This document shows, piece by piece, positions 1 through 7,225 of a DNA stretch of 16,686 nt. The notes under the pieces are model-generated. The model ran no database searches, was not told the origin of the DNA, and saw only the letters and a list, made by a program, of their open reading frames with translations. The translations under genes and the position numbers were made by a program. How positions within the stretch are numbered: position 1 is the stretch's first letter; every line of letters begins with the position of its first letter. The stretch comes from Candidatus Egerieousia excrementavium (GTDB lineage: Bacteria; Bacteroidota; Bacteroidia; Bacteroidales; UBA932): positions 1 to 16,686 of the forward strand of contig JADINB010000038.1 in the NCBI GenBank assembly GCA_017694275.1, read 5' to 3'.

Positions 1-1335
1 CAGACTTACCGCCCACATTGTTACAAGTACCGCTACGGCTGCCCTTGCAACGCCTGCAAGCGGATATCCGGCAGGGTATGCAGCCTGGTAAAGGGTTATG
101 AATCCCGTAACCTTCATCAGAGGGACAATAAAGGAGTCGAACGCTATGTAGCTCATGAGCGGATTCATGCCTGCACCGGAAAATATCTTTACAAAAATGC
201 TTGTGGGGATATATTTGCAGACATAGTCGCTGAATATGAGCAGCAGTATGCTGATTGAACATGTCGCAAAACAGTAGGCAATGGTGCAGGGAACCTTTGT
301 CATTCCTTCAAGTGGAACCATTGCGGTTCCGCAGATTAGCAGAATGGCTGCCGGATAAAGGAATTCTGCATATTGAGGCAGTCTTCTGAATGCAATGTAA
401 AGGAGGAGCGCAAATACCGCCATTGAAACCGATATTATGAGAATTGCGCTGAGGTTCATGTAGAATGCGTAGCAGAGCCAGATGACAAACAGCAGTATCA
501 GGGGAAAGAAGAGATGGATGATCTTACCCTGTATGCTGCCATATATGTTCCCTTGACGGATTCGTTCATACAGAATGTCGCCTATGCCGGTTGCAGGTAT
601 GAGCAGCAGCAGGAAGTAAAAGTATTCCATGTTGAACCACCATCTTATGTCGGGATTGGCGTATGTGGCTGCAGGCCATCCGAGTTCCTTTGTTATATAG
701 GTGAAAAGAAAGAGCAGCAGGTATATGTTTATGCGCATCTTGCGGTTATTCCGTGTAAAGTACCAGATAAGCGATCCGAAAAGATACAGGAATGCAAGCA
801 GGAAAATGATTATCCCGCGCCTTTGTACTGAAATTGTTTCACCGAACCAGAAATGGCCGGCAAGTATGATGAGTATTACGGCGGCAAGGCCGGCAATTCT
901 TACCGGCAGTGTCTTTTTCCTTTTCAATACCATGTAGAGCGGGAAAAAGGCCATGAAGCCGAGAATGGTAAATATTTGCGGCCATATTCCCTCCGCAGTG
1001 TTGAAGTTCAGCAGCACATACGCGTAGGAGAAGAACCAGAGCATGAAAAAACGCTCTGCAGTACTTTTAAGATACTCTCCAGTTGTAATGCCTTTTTCTA
1101 TTTTCGAGCGGCCCGACAGTGGAATGGCTGCACCCATGCAGAAGATGAAGACAGGGAATACCAGGTCTACCCAGCTTATTCCTGTAATGCCGGTATTCAG
1201 TTCGTGTGCCGGAGGCGGATTCTGAATATGATACATCCAGCGCGGAAGCACGCCGTAGGGTATAATCGCGCTGAAGACCATTCCGAAAATAGTAAGTCCT
1301 CGCAGAAAATCTAAGGAAAGGTATCTCTGTTTCAT
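1..1335 (-). CDS. DUF5009-family multi-pass membrane protein, partial (3' end beyond window)
   Basis: An open frame of 445 codons runs from the ATG at 1335-1333 to the left edge without a stop, so the C-terminus is missing. The protein begins MKQRYLSLDFLRGLTIFGMV, then has PRWMYHIQNPPPAHE (about residues 31-45) and GISWVDLVFPVFIFCMGAA (about 52-70). The rest is a succession of hydrophobic helices separated by short charged loops. This N-terminal pattern matches DUF5009, a Bacteroidota family distantly related to the heparan-alpha-glucosaminide N-acetyltransferase/acyltransferase-3 type of inner-membrane acyltransferase. Family membership is recognised from motifs. Any acyl transfer to a surface glycan is inference only. 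The gene lies 36 bp downstream of a phosphohexomutase gene on the same strand, which fits a role in glycan modification but does not prove it. It could be cotranscribed with ruvX-def-phosphohexomutase. Confidence 0.8.
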   Translation of the reverse strand, partial: MKQRYLSLDFLRGLTIFGMVFSAIIPYGVLPRWMYHIQNPPPAHELNTGITGISWVDLVFPVFIFCMGAAIPLSGRSKIEKGITTGEYLKSTAERFFMLWFFSYAYVLLNFNTAEGIWPQIFTILGFMAFFPLYMVLKRKKTLPVRIAGLAAVILIILAGHFWFGETISVQRRGIIIFLLAFLYLFGSLIWYFTRNNRKMRINIYLLLFLFTYITKELGWPAATYANPDIRWWFNMEYFYFLLLLIPATGIGDILYERIRQGNIYGSIQGKIIHLFFPLILLFVIWLCYAFYMNLSAILIISVSMAVFALLLYIAFRRLPQYAEFLYPAAILLICGTAMVPLEGMTKVPCTIAYCFATCSISILLLIFSDYVCKYIPTSIFVKIFSGAGMNPLMSYIAFDSFIVPLMKVTGFITLYQAAYPAGYPLAGVARAAVAVLVTMWAVSL

Positions 1336-1371
1336 TTTAAATTATATGTATGTGTGTGGTTGGAATGTCCG

Positions 1372-2727
1372 TTATCTGAATTCGGAAATTATCTCTCTGG
1401 CCTTTTCTACCTTTTGTTCTAAAAGTTCCGTTGTCGTGGCCTCTGCAATAAAGCGCAGGTATGGTTCGGTATTGGATGGGCGGATATTGAACCACCACTG
1501 CCTGAATTCTACCCTGTACCCGTCGAAATCCATAAAGGCAGTGGGCTGCTCCTCGTTTTTAAAATAGTTGCATACTGCCTCCATGGCCTGCTCTTTCTGC
1601 TCTATCCTGAAGTTTATTTCTCCGGAGTTCCTGTATTTTTCGATTTTGGCAATGGCCTGAGACAATTTTATTCCGTCTGCCTTGAGGCGTGAAACGATTC
1701 CGAGAATGATAAGAGAGGCCATGATGCCGCTGTCTGAGTAGAAAAAGTCTCTGAAATAGTAGTGTCCGGCCAGTTCCCCGCCGTAAATTCCCTCTATTTC
1801 ACGCAGCTTGCGGGCTGCAAAGGCACGGCCCACCTTCCATGTCTCCATTTTCGCCCCCATGGGTTCAAGGTACTCTCCAACAGCCTTTGAACTTCTTATG
1901 TCCTGCAGTACCTTTCCCCTGAGCCCTTTTTCTTCGAGCCAATAATGGCCCATGAGGGCAATCATGAGGTCTGGAGAGATAAAGCGGCCAGTTTCGTCGG
2001 TAAACATGACACGGTCTGCATCGCCGTCATAGATGACTCCAATGTCGCATTTCTGCTGGATGACAAGCTCCTGGAGCTTCACTATGTTTGCGGCTACGAG
2101 CGGGTTGGGGTCATGCCCGGGGAACGTGCCGTCGATTGTATCGAATATGTAGGAAATCTCTCCGCCTGCCTGTTTCATTATATCCTTTATTACAAGAGCT
2201 GCCATTCCATTTGAGAGGTCCATTCCTATCTTGAGGGATGAGCAGTCTTTCAGATACTTCATCTGAAAGGCAATATATCCGGCTCTGATATCCAGAAACT
2301 CCACATTGCCTTTCTGCTTCTCTTTCCTGCATTCCTTTCCGCTCTTTATCCACTCTTCAATGAGACCGAGGCCATTCTCCTTCCCCACAGGAAGTGCGTT
2401 GGAGGTCGAGACTTTCATGCCGTTATATTCCTTCGGGTTATGTGAGGCCGTTATCTGGACAGAGGCCTTGAACCCGTATGAAGCTGTGGCATAATAGACC
2501 ATGGGCGTAGTAGCCAGGCCTATGTCTGTCACGCTTGCTCCTGCATCCGTGATGCCTTCCACCAGGGCATCCCTTATCTGAGGCGAGGAGAGGCGCGCAT
2601 CTCTCCCCACAAGCACCTTGTCTGTTTCCAGCAGGTGCGGAAGGAAGAATCCTACCTTGTAGGCGGTCTCCCTGTCGAAATCTACATTGTAGATTCCGCG
2701 TATGTCATAGGCGTGAAATGCTCCCAT
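1372..2727 (-). CDS. manB: phosphomannomutase/phosphoglucomutase (alpha-D-phosphohexomutase)
   Basis: A 451-residue cytoplasmic enzyme that interconverts hexose 6-phosphate and hexose 1-phosphate, supplying mannose-1-P or glucose-1-P for sugar nucleotides. All four family signatures are present in order. These are the phosphoserine loop TASHNPKEYNG (catalytic Ser95), the Mg-binding loop DGDADRV (234-240), the sugar-specificity loop GGELAGH (316-322) and the phosphate-binding loop RPSNTEPYLR (416-425). The length is normal for the AlgC/ManB-type subfamily. The GGExSGH consensus has Ala for Ser here, and the Glu usually linked to dual mannose/glucose specificity is kept. The start is the ATG 8 nt after the def stop, which suggests an operon with ruvX and def. 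Which substrate dominates cannot be read from the sequence, so the manB symbol is provisional. Confidence 0.9.
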   Translation of the reverse strand: MGAFHAYDIRGIYNVDFDRETAYKVGFFLPHLLETDKVLVGRDARLSSPQIRDALVEGITDAGASVTDIGLATTPMVYYATASYGFKASVQITASHNPKEYNGMKVSTSNALPVGKENGLGLIEEWIKSGKECRKEKQKGNVEFLDIRAGYIAFQMKYLKDCSSLKIGMDLSNGMAALVIKDIMKQAGGEISYIFDTIDGTFPGHDPNPLVAANIVKLQELVIQQKCDIGVIYDGDADRVMFTDETGRFISPDLMIALMGHYWLEEKGLRGKVLQDIRSSKAVGEYLEPMGAKMETWKVGRAFAARKLREIEGIYGGELAGHYYFRDFFYSDSGIMASLIILGIVSRLKADGIKLSQAIAKIEKYRNSGEINFRIEQKEQAMEAVCNYFKNEEQPTAFMDFDGYRVEFRQWWFNIRPSNTEPYLRFIAEATTTELLEQKVEKAREIISEFR

Positions 2728-2735
2728 CTCTATCT

Positions 2736-3290
2736 CTATTTCTGTACTGTTTTATAGTGTGTGCTTACCTTTCCGGCAGCCATCCTGTTCAGTTTGGACT
2801 GAAGGATCTTTTTTCTTATCTGGGAGACGCGGTCTGTAAAGAGATGCCCGTCGAGATGGTCAAGTTCATGCTGCACCATCCTGCATCCGAACCCGTTGAA
2901 TTCTTCTTCCACCTCTTCATATTTCTCATTGAGGTATCTGACCTTGATCTGCCTGGGGCGTACCACGTCTGCATGTATGTTGGGAACGCTGAGGCATCCT
3001 TCGGAATATTCAGCTGTCTCTTTGCTTTCAAAGGTGATTTCAGGATTTATCATCACTCTCTTGAACCCTTTGAGTTCGGGCATGTCTTCTGCCAGGTCTT
3101 CGCCGTCTACAATCACTATGCGCAGTGATTTTCCCACCTGGGGAGCGGCAATGCCGACACCGTCGGCATGCTTCATGGTCTGGTACATGTCTTCTATGAG
3201 GGTCTGGAGCCCTTCTTCTTTTTCTATGTCGACCTCCATGGCCCTTTCTCTCAGCACATGAGAGCCGTATATATAAATAGGTAGTATCAT
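2736..3290 (-). CDS. def: peptide deformylase
   Basis: A 184-residue metallohydrolase that removes the N-formyl group from nascent polypeptides at the ribosome exit. The three deformylase motifs are intact: GVGIAAPQVG (44-53), EGCLSVP (97-103, metal ligand Cys99) and QHELDHLDG (140-148, ligands His141 and His145, catalytic Glu142). The C-terminus is a basic, helix-prone tail (about 156-184), as usual for type I enzymes. The ATG lies one base after the ruvX stop codon, so translation is probably coupled. The phosphohexomutase gene follows 8 nt downstream. There is nothing unusual in composition or length. Confidence 0.96.
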   Translation of the reverse strand: MILPIYIYGSHVLRERAMEVDIEKEEGLQTLIEDMYQTMKHADGVGIAAPQVGKSLRIVIVDGEDLAEDMPELKGFKRVMINPEITFESKETAEYSEGCLSVPNIHADVVRPRQIKVRYLNEKYEEVEEEFNGFGCRMVQHELDHLDGHLFTDRVSQIRKKILQSKLNRMAAGKVSTHYKTVQK

Positions 3291-3291
3291 G

Positions 3292-3729
3292 TTATAAACT
3301 TTTTGGTTGTTCTTCTTGTCTGGTCCTGTCCAGGTATGTCTGCAGGATGAGCGCGGCGCTCACTTTGTCTACAGCACCCTTTTCCCGCCTTTCAGATTTC
3401 CTGACCCCTCCCTCTATCATGGCCATCATTGCCATCCTGGAGGTAAAGCGCTCGTCTTCCAGCGTAACGGGGATTTGAGGAAAATGTTTTGCGAGCAGTT
3501 TCAAAAAAACGTCTACGTCTCTTGCTGCCTCGGCCGGGCGGTTGTTCAGATTCATGGGATAGCCTACGACAAACCTTTCCACGTTCTCTTTGGCGGTATA
3601 ACTTTTGAGATATTCGATTATCTTTGCAGAATGAACGGTTTCCAGTGCCGATGCAAAAATGCGCAGAGGATCGCTTACTGCAATTCCGACCCGTTTTCGG
3701 CCGTAATCTATTCCGATAATTCTGTTCAT
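3292..3729 (-). CDS. ruvX: RuvX/YqgF-type nuclease (pre-16S rRNA processing, Holliday-junction-resolvase-like)
   Basis: A 145-residue RNase-H-fold protein of the YqgF/RuvX family, implicated in 16S rRNA 5'-end maturation and originally proposed as a Holliday junction resolvase. The visible signatures are IIGIDYGRKRVGIAVSDP (4-21, acidic Asp8), VVGYPMNLNN (54-63), EDERFTS (91-97, Glu91) and DKVSAALIL (121-129, Asp121). These give the three acidic residues expected of the active site. It is the first gene of the ruvX-def-phosphohexomutase cluster and is transcribed divergently from the M23 peptidase gene with only 27 bp between starts. A TAAATTTG box ends 4 nt before the ATG, so the transcript may be nearly leaderless. 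Confidence 0.93.
   Translation of the reverse strand: MNRIIGIDYGRKRVGIAVSDPLRIFASALETVHSAKIIEYLKSYTAKENVERFVVGYPMNLNNRPAEAARDVDVFLKLLAKHFPQIPVTLEDERFTSRMAMMAMIEGGVRKSERREKGAVDKVSAALILQTYLDRTRQEEQPKSL
3694..3724 (+). promoter_or_regulatory. weak candidate promoter for the M23 peptidase gene
   Basis: TAATTCTG (3717-3724) is one base off TAnnTTTG, and TTTT (3694-3697) is one base off TTTG at the correct 19-nt spacing. Both lie inside the 5' end of the divergent ruvX gene, which is where a promoter must be given the 27-bp gap. This rests on motif match only. Confidence 0.25.
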
Positions 3730-3733
3730 GGTG

Positions 3734-3764
3734 CAAATTTAGTTATTTAAATATATATGGCTAA
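3734..3764 (-). promoter_or_regulatory. candidate ruvX promoter (Bacteroidetes type)
   Basis: Reading the minus strand, TAAATTTG (3741-3734) matches the TAnnTTTG -7 consensus exactly. TTAG (3764-3761) lies 19 nt upstream and matches three of four bases of the TTTG -33 element. The -33 element lies inside the first codons of the divergent M23 gene. The start site implied by the box is at or next to the ruvX ATG at 3729. Confidence 0.45.
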
Positions 3765-4623
3765 AAAAAGCAAAGGCAAAAATAAAATCAGGCTCAACCG
3801 CCGTTTCAGGATTTCTATTTTCAGCGACGGGACTCATGAGAAGTTATATACGTTCCGGTGCAACGGGCTTGCATTTGTGATAAAGACTGCCTGCGCGGCA
3901 GTGGCGTTGCTTGCGGCAGTCACGTTGCTTTTTTTTTATACTCCTCTCAGGGAGGCAATACCGGGCTATCCTACCGCGCAGACCAGGCGTGACATTGTAA
4001 GGAATGCGCTTCTTGCAGATTCATTGCAGAATGAAATCAATATATGGAGGCTTCAGTTTGCCAATATCCAGAGAATCGTAAGCGGAGAGGCTCCAATGGC
4101 CATAGACAGCATCCTTGCTTTGCCCCAGCTTAACGATTCACTGCTCAGACTTACAGAAGCCATGGCTAAAGACGATTCACTGCTCAGAGAAACGGTCAGG
4201 CGTGAAGACAGGTTGGGAGAGTCGCTCAAGCAGACAAAGATTGAGCAGATAGAGGGGCTGCACTTCTTTCCTCCCGTGCGGGGTATGATTACGCAGGAGT
4301 TCAACCCTGCAGTAAGCCATCCTTATGTGGATATTGCGGCGGCAGAGAACAGCGTGGTGTCTGCCACGCTCGATGGAACGGTCATAAGTGCCTATTATGA
4401 CAGGGATGCGGGTTATGTAATTCATATCCAGCATGACAATAACCTGGTTTCAATATACAAGCATAATGCGAAACTCATAAAGGAGACCGGCGATAAAGTC
4501 TCTGCCGGCACACCTATTTCACTTGTAGGCAATACGGGAAGGCTCAGCACGGCGCCGCATCTGCACTTTGAGTTGTGGTACAGGGGAGAACCTGTGAATC
4601 CCGCCGAATATATCAATTTTTAG
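3757..4623 (+). CDS. membrane-anchored M23-family metallopeptidase (LytM-like peptidoglycan endopeptidase)
   Basis: A 288-residue protein. Residues 1-35 are basic, 37-62 form one hydrophobic membrane segment, about 75-165 are helical and coiled-coil-like, and about 170-288 are an M23 peptidase domain facing the periplasm. The Zn-site motifs are kept: HPYVD (His188, Asp192) and HLHFE (268-272), plus His236 in YKHN. It may therefore be an active crosslink-cleaving endopeptidase rather than a degenerate activator. The helical linker contains a duplicated DSLLR (127-131 and 140-144), and the DNA repeats with it (gattcactgctcag twice, 36 bp apart). The dxr start follows one base after its stop, so the two genes are coupled. 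A run of nine T at 3929-3937 encodes part of the membrane segment. Confidence 0.88.
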   Translation: MAKKSKGKNKIRLNRRFRISIFSDGTHEKLYTFRCNGLAFVIKTACAAVALLAAVTLLFFYTPLREAIPGYPTAQTRRDIVRNALLADSLQNEINIWRLQFANIQRIVSGEAPMAIDSILALPQLNDSLLRLTEAMAKDDSLLRETVRREDRLGESLKQTKIEQIEGLHFFPPVRGMITQEFNPAVSHPYVDIAAAENSVVSATLDGTVISAYYDRDAGYVIHIQHDNNLVSIYKHNAKLIKETGDKVSAGTPISLVGNTGRLSTAPHLHFELWYRGEPVNPAEYINF

Positions 4624-4624
4624 C

Positions 4625-5773
4625 ATGAAGCGGAAGATAGCAATATTGGGCTCGACCGGCTCTATTGGAGTCCAGACTCTTGACGTGGTGGAGCAGCATC
4701 GCGACATGTTCGAAGTGGAACTTCTTACTGCTAACAATAATGTGGAGCTGCTTGCAGCCCAGGCCAGGAAGTTCAACCCCAACAGTGTGGTAATATGCAA
4801 CGGAGAACATTACGGAGCCCTTTCAAGCCTTTTGAAAGATGAAGATACCAAAGTGTTTGCCGGGATAGATTCTGTTGTCGGGCTGGTGAAGATTCTGAAT
4901 GCCGATATTGTAGTGGCGGCCATGGTCGGGTTTAGCGGACTGCTCCCCACAATGGAAGCCATTAAGAGCGGAAAGGCTGTCGCACTTGCCAACAAGGAGA
5001 CTCTTGTTGCAGCAGGAGCATTGGTCACAAAGGCGGCAAAAGAGAACAAGGTGCCAATCCTGCCTGTTGACTCAGAGCATTCTGCCATATTCCAGTCTTT
5101 GCAGGGAGAGAAGGCTACGGTTGAAAAGCTGATACTTACGGCATCTGGCGGGCCATTCAGAAATGCAGGAAAAGATGAGATTTACAATGCAACAAGAGAG
5201 CAGGCCCTGAAACATCCGAACTGGAATATGGGAGCAAAGGTTACCATAGATTCTGCAAGCATGATGAACAAAGGGCTTGAAATGATAGAGGCGTCATGGC
5301 TGTTCGGAGTGCCTGCAGAGCAGATAGACATAGTGGTTCATCCGCAATCCATAATACATTCCATGGTCCAGTTTTCAGACGGTTCAGTCAAGGCGCAGAT
5401 GGGAATGCCAGACATGCGTGTTCCCATACAGTATGCACTGTCGTATCCTTACAGACTGGACTTGAATACCCCCCGTGTAGATTTTCCCAAACTGGGGGAA
5501 CTTACATTTCAGGCTCCCGACATGGAGCGTTTTCCCGCGCTCTCCCTTGCATTCGAAGCCCACAGGGCAGGAGGCAACATGGCTTGCATAATGAACGGAG
5601 CCAACGAAGCTGCTGTAAATGCCTTTTTAAAAGGCAGGATTCTCTTTGGAAAAATACCGGAAATCATTGAAAAGTGCATGGAAAAATGCTCATTTGTAAA
5701 AAATCCCTCTCTGGAGGATATTTTTGAGACGCATAGGCAGGCGGTGTGCACAGCGCAAGACTTTTGCCGTTGA
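4625..5773 (+). CDS. dxr: 1-deoxy-D-xylulose-5-phosphate reductoisomerase
   Basis: A 382-residue cytoplasmic enzyme (IspC) that converts DXP to 2-C-methyl-D-erythritol 4-phosphate with NADPH, the committed step of the MEP isoprenoid pathway. The NADPH-binding loop is GSTGSIG (9-15). NKETLVAAG (123-131) and PVDSEHSAIFQ (147-157) carry metal ligands Asp149 and Glu151. TASGGPFR (172-179) and KHPNWNMG (196-203) line the active site, and NKGLEMIEA (215-223) supplies Glu219. The length is normal. It starts one base after the M23 stop. A 110-bp gap to rseP with its own promoter-like box suggests that rseP has partly independent expression. Confidence 0.97.
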   Translation: MKRKIAILGSTGSIGVQTLDVVEQHRDMFEVELLTANNNVELLAAQARKFNPNSVVICNGEHYGALSSLLKDEDTKVFAGIDSVVGLVKILNADIVVAAMVGFSGLLPTMEAIKSGKAVALANKETLVAAGALVTKAAKENKVPILPVDSEHSAIFQSLQGEKATVEKLILTASGGPFRNAGKDEIYNATREQALKHPNWNMGAKVTIDSASMMNKGLEMIEASWLFGVPAEQIDIVVHPQSIIHSMVQFSDGSVKAQMGMPDMRVPIQYALSYPYRLDLNTPRVDFPKLGELTFQAPDMERFPALSLAFEAHRAGGNMACIMNGANEAAVNAFLKGRILFGKIPEIIEKCMEKCSFVKNPSLEDIFETHRQAVCTAQDFCR

Positions 5774-5775
5774 TA

Positions 5776-5787
5776 ATCTTGCAAGAT
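5776..5787. repeat. 12-bp perfect palindrome ATCTTGCAAGAT after dxr
   Basis: The sequence is its own reverse complement and begins two bases after the dxr stop codon. It contains the 7-mer ATCTTGC and its complement GCAAGAT. Both recur further along the same gap (GCAAGATT at 5818, AATCTTGC at 5846). No T-run follows, so it is not a standard intrinsic terminator. It may be a protein-binding site or part of a larger RNA fold. Confidence 0.6.
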
Positions 5788-5817
5788 GCTGGTATCGTGT
5801 GTGTAATCGCAGGCTGT

Positions 5818-5853
5818 GCAAGATTTAAAATGCGGCATGGTGCAGAATCTTGC
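5818..5853. promoter_or_regulatory. inverted repeat GCAAGATT/AATCTTGC upstream of rseP
   Basis: Arms GCAAGATT (5818-5825) and AATCTTGC (5846-5853) are perfect complements separated by 20 bp. The small palindrome ATGCGGCAT (5830-5838) sits near the centre. The right arm ends two bases before the TATATTTG box at 5855, so the element covers the region where the -33 contact of that promoter should be. It is a candidate operator or RNA hairpin. This is inference from position and symmetry only. Confidence 0.45.
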
Positions 5854-5854
5854 T

Positions 5855-5862
5855 TATATTTG
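5855..5862 (+). promoter_or_regulatory. candidate rseP -7 box
   Basis: TATATTTG matches TAnnTTTG exactly and lies 21 bp before the rseP ATG. The expected -33 position (5832-5835) reads GCGG, with no TTTG, so any promoter here would lack a good -33 or need an activator. Confidence 0.4.
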
Positions 5863-5883
5863 CATTGAGATTTTTATATTAAG

Positions 5884-7212
5884 ATGGATATTGTCGTTAA
5901 GATAGCGCAGCTTATATTGGCGTTAAGCATATTGGTTTTTATTCACGAACTGGGCCACTTTCTTTTTGCCCGCCTGTTCAAGATAAGGGTCGACAAGTTT
6001 TATCTCTTTTTCGATTGGGGATGGCGTATTTTCAAGTTCAAGCCTAAGAACAGCGATACAGAGTATGGGATTGGCTGGCTGCCGCTCGGAGGGTATTGCA
6101 AGATTGCAGGGATGGTAGATGAATCGATGGACACAGACTCGCTCAAAAAAGAGCCGCAGCCGTGGGAGTTCCGCAGCAAGCCTGCATGGCAGAGGTTTCT
6201 TGTAATCTTTGGCGGAGTCTTTTTCAATATACTGCTTGCGATAGCCGTTTACAGTGCGGTCCTTTTTACATGGGGCGAGGAGTATGTGAAAAACAGCGAC
6301 GTTACAACCGGTGTGGCGGTAAACAGGCTGGCCTATGACATGGGATTCCGCGATGGCGACAGAATACTCGCTTTCGACGGGGAGTATGTCGAGGATTTTG
6401 CGGATCTGCAGATTTCGCTTATCAGAAACCAGGCCAAATATGCAACCGTTGTAAGAGGAGGTGATACCATTACGGTAAATATAGATCCTGTCTTTTTGCC
6501 TGCAGTTTTGCAGAGCAGGGAACTGATATTCAACTTCGGTATTCCGGCCGTTGTCTCTGCCGTTCCGGAAAATTCCATAAATTCCGGTTCCGGTCTGCAG
6601 AAAGGCGACAGAATAGTCTCTCTGAACGGTTCTCCGATTGCTACGTTTAGCGGGCTCGTGATGCGTCTTGCAGAATGCAAGGGCGACAGTGTAAAGGTTA
6701 CCGTTGAGCGCGGCGGAGAGGAACTGTCGTTGCCGCTGGCCTTGAATGCAGAGAAAAAGATAATGGTTGAATTCAACGCTTCATTGCAGGATTATTATAA
6801 AATAACCCAGAAGGAGTATTCGCTGCCCGGTGCATTGGCTGCCGGATTCAATACTACGTTCAAGACAGTTGCAAATTACTGGAAGGAACTGAAACTTATA
6901 GTCTCTCCAAAAACCGAGGCATACAAGTCTGTGGGAAGTTTCATTACGATAGGCTCAATCTTTCCCGGCAGCTGGAACTGGGAGATATTCTGGAATCTTA
7001 CGGCTTTCCTCTCGGTGATGCTTGCGGTCATAAATATCCTGCCTATTCCGGCTCTTGACGGAGGACATCTGCTGTTTACGGTGTATGAGATGGTTACAGG
7101 CCGCAAGCCGAGCGACAAATTTCTTATCGCAGCGCAGACGGTAGGCATGTTCCTGCTTTTTGCAATCATGATACTGGCTTTCGGAAACGATATCGTAAGA
7201 CTGTTTAATTAA
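5884..7212 (+). CDS. rseP: RIP metalloprotease RseP (site-2 protease)
   Basis: A 442-residue inner-membrane zinc protease that cleaves transmembrane substrates. In other bacteria these are anti-sigma factors and leftover signal peptides. The catalytic HELGH lies in the first membrane helix (His21, Glu22, His25), followed by GIGWLPLGGYCKIAG (62-76). Two PDZ domains follow (about 142-200 with FRDGDRILAFDG, and about 222-290 with LQKGDRIVSLNG). The second catalytic motif is NILPIPALDGG (384-394, Asp392) in a C-terminal membrane segment, and a final helix spans about 413-435. This is the full two-PDZ architecture. The DUF4837 lipoprotein gene follows 13 bp downstream on the same strand. No anti-sigma factor gene is visible here, so substrates are unknown. 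Confidence 0.95.
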   Translation: MDIVVKIAQLILALSILVFIHELGHFLFARLFKIRVDKFYLFFDWGWRIFKFKPKNSDTEYGIGWLPLGGYCKIAGMVDESMDTDSLKKEPQPWEFRSKPAWQRFLVIFGGVFFNILLAIAVYSAVLFTWGEEYVKNSDVTTGVAVNRLAYDMGFRDGDRILAFDGEYVEDFADLQISLIRNQAKYATVVRGGDTITVNIDPVFLPAVLQSRELIFNFGIPAVVSAVPENSINSGSGLQKGDRIVSLNGSPIATFSGLVMRLAECKGDSVKVTVERGGEELSLPLALNAEKKIMVEFNASLQDYYKITQKEYSLPGALAAGFNTTFKTVANYWKELKLIVSPKTEAYKSVGSFITIGSIFPGSWNWEIFWNLTAFLSVMLAVINILPIPALDGGHLLFTVYEMVTGRKPSDKFLIAAQTVGMFLLFAIMILAFGNDIVRLFN

Positions 7213-7225
7213 ATAAACATATTAT

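Noticed and set aside
853..1314. 153-codon plus-strand open frame
   Set aside because: It is antisense to the DUF5009 gene, whose frame has clear membrane helices and family motifs. The plus frame resembles no protein and is a shadow.
3307..3750. 147-codon plus-strand frame antisense to ruvX
   Set aside because: ruvX has all family motifs on the minus strand. The opposing frame is Cys/Phe-rich with no recognisable domain.
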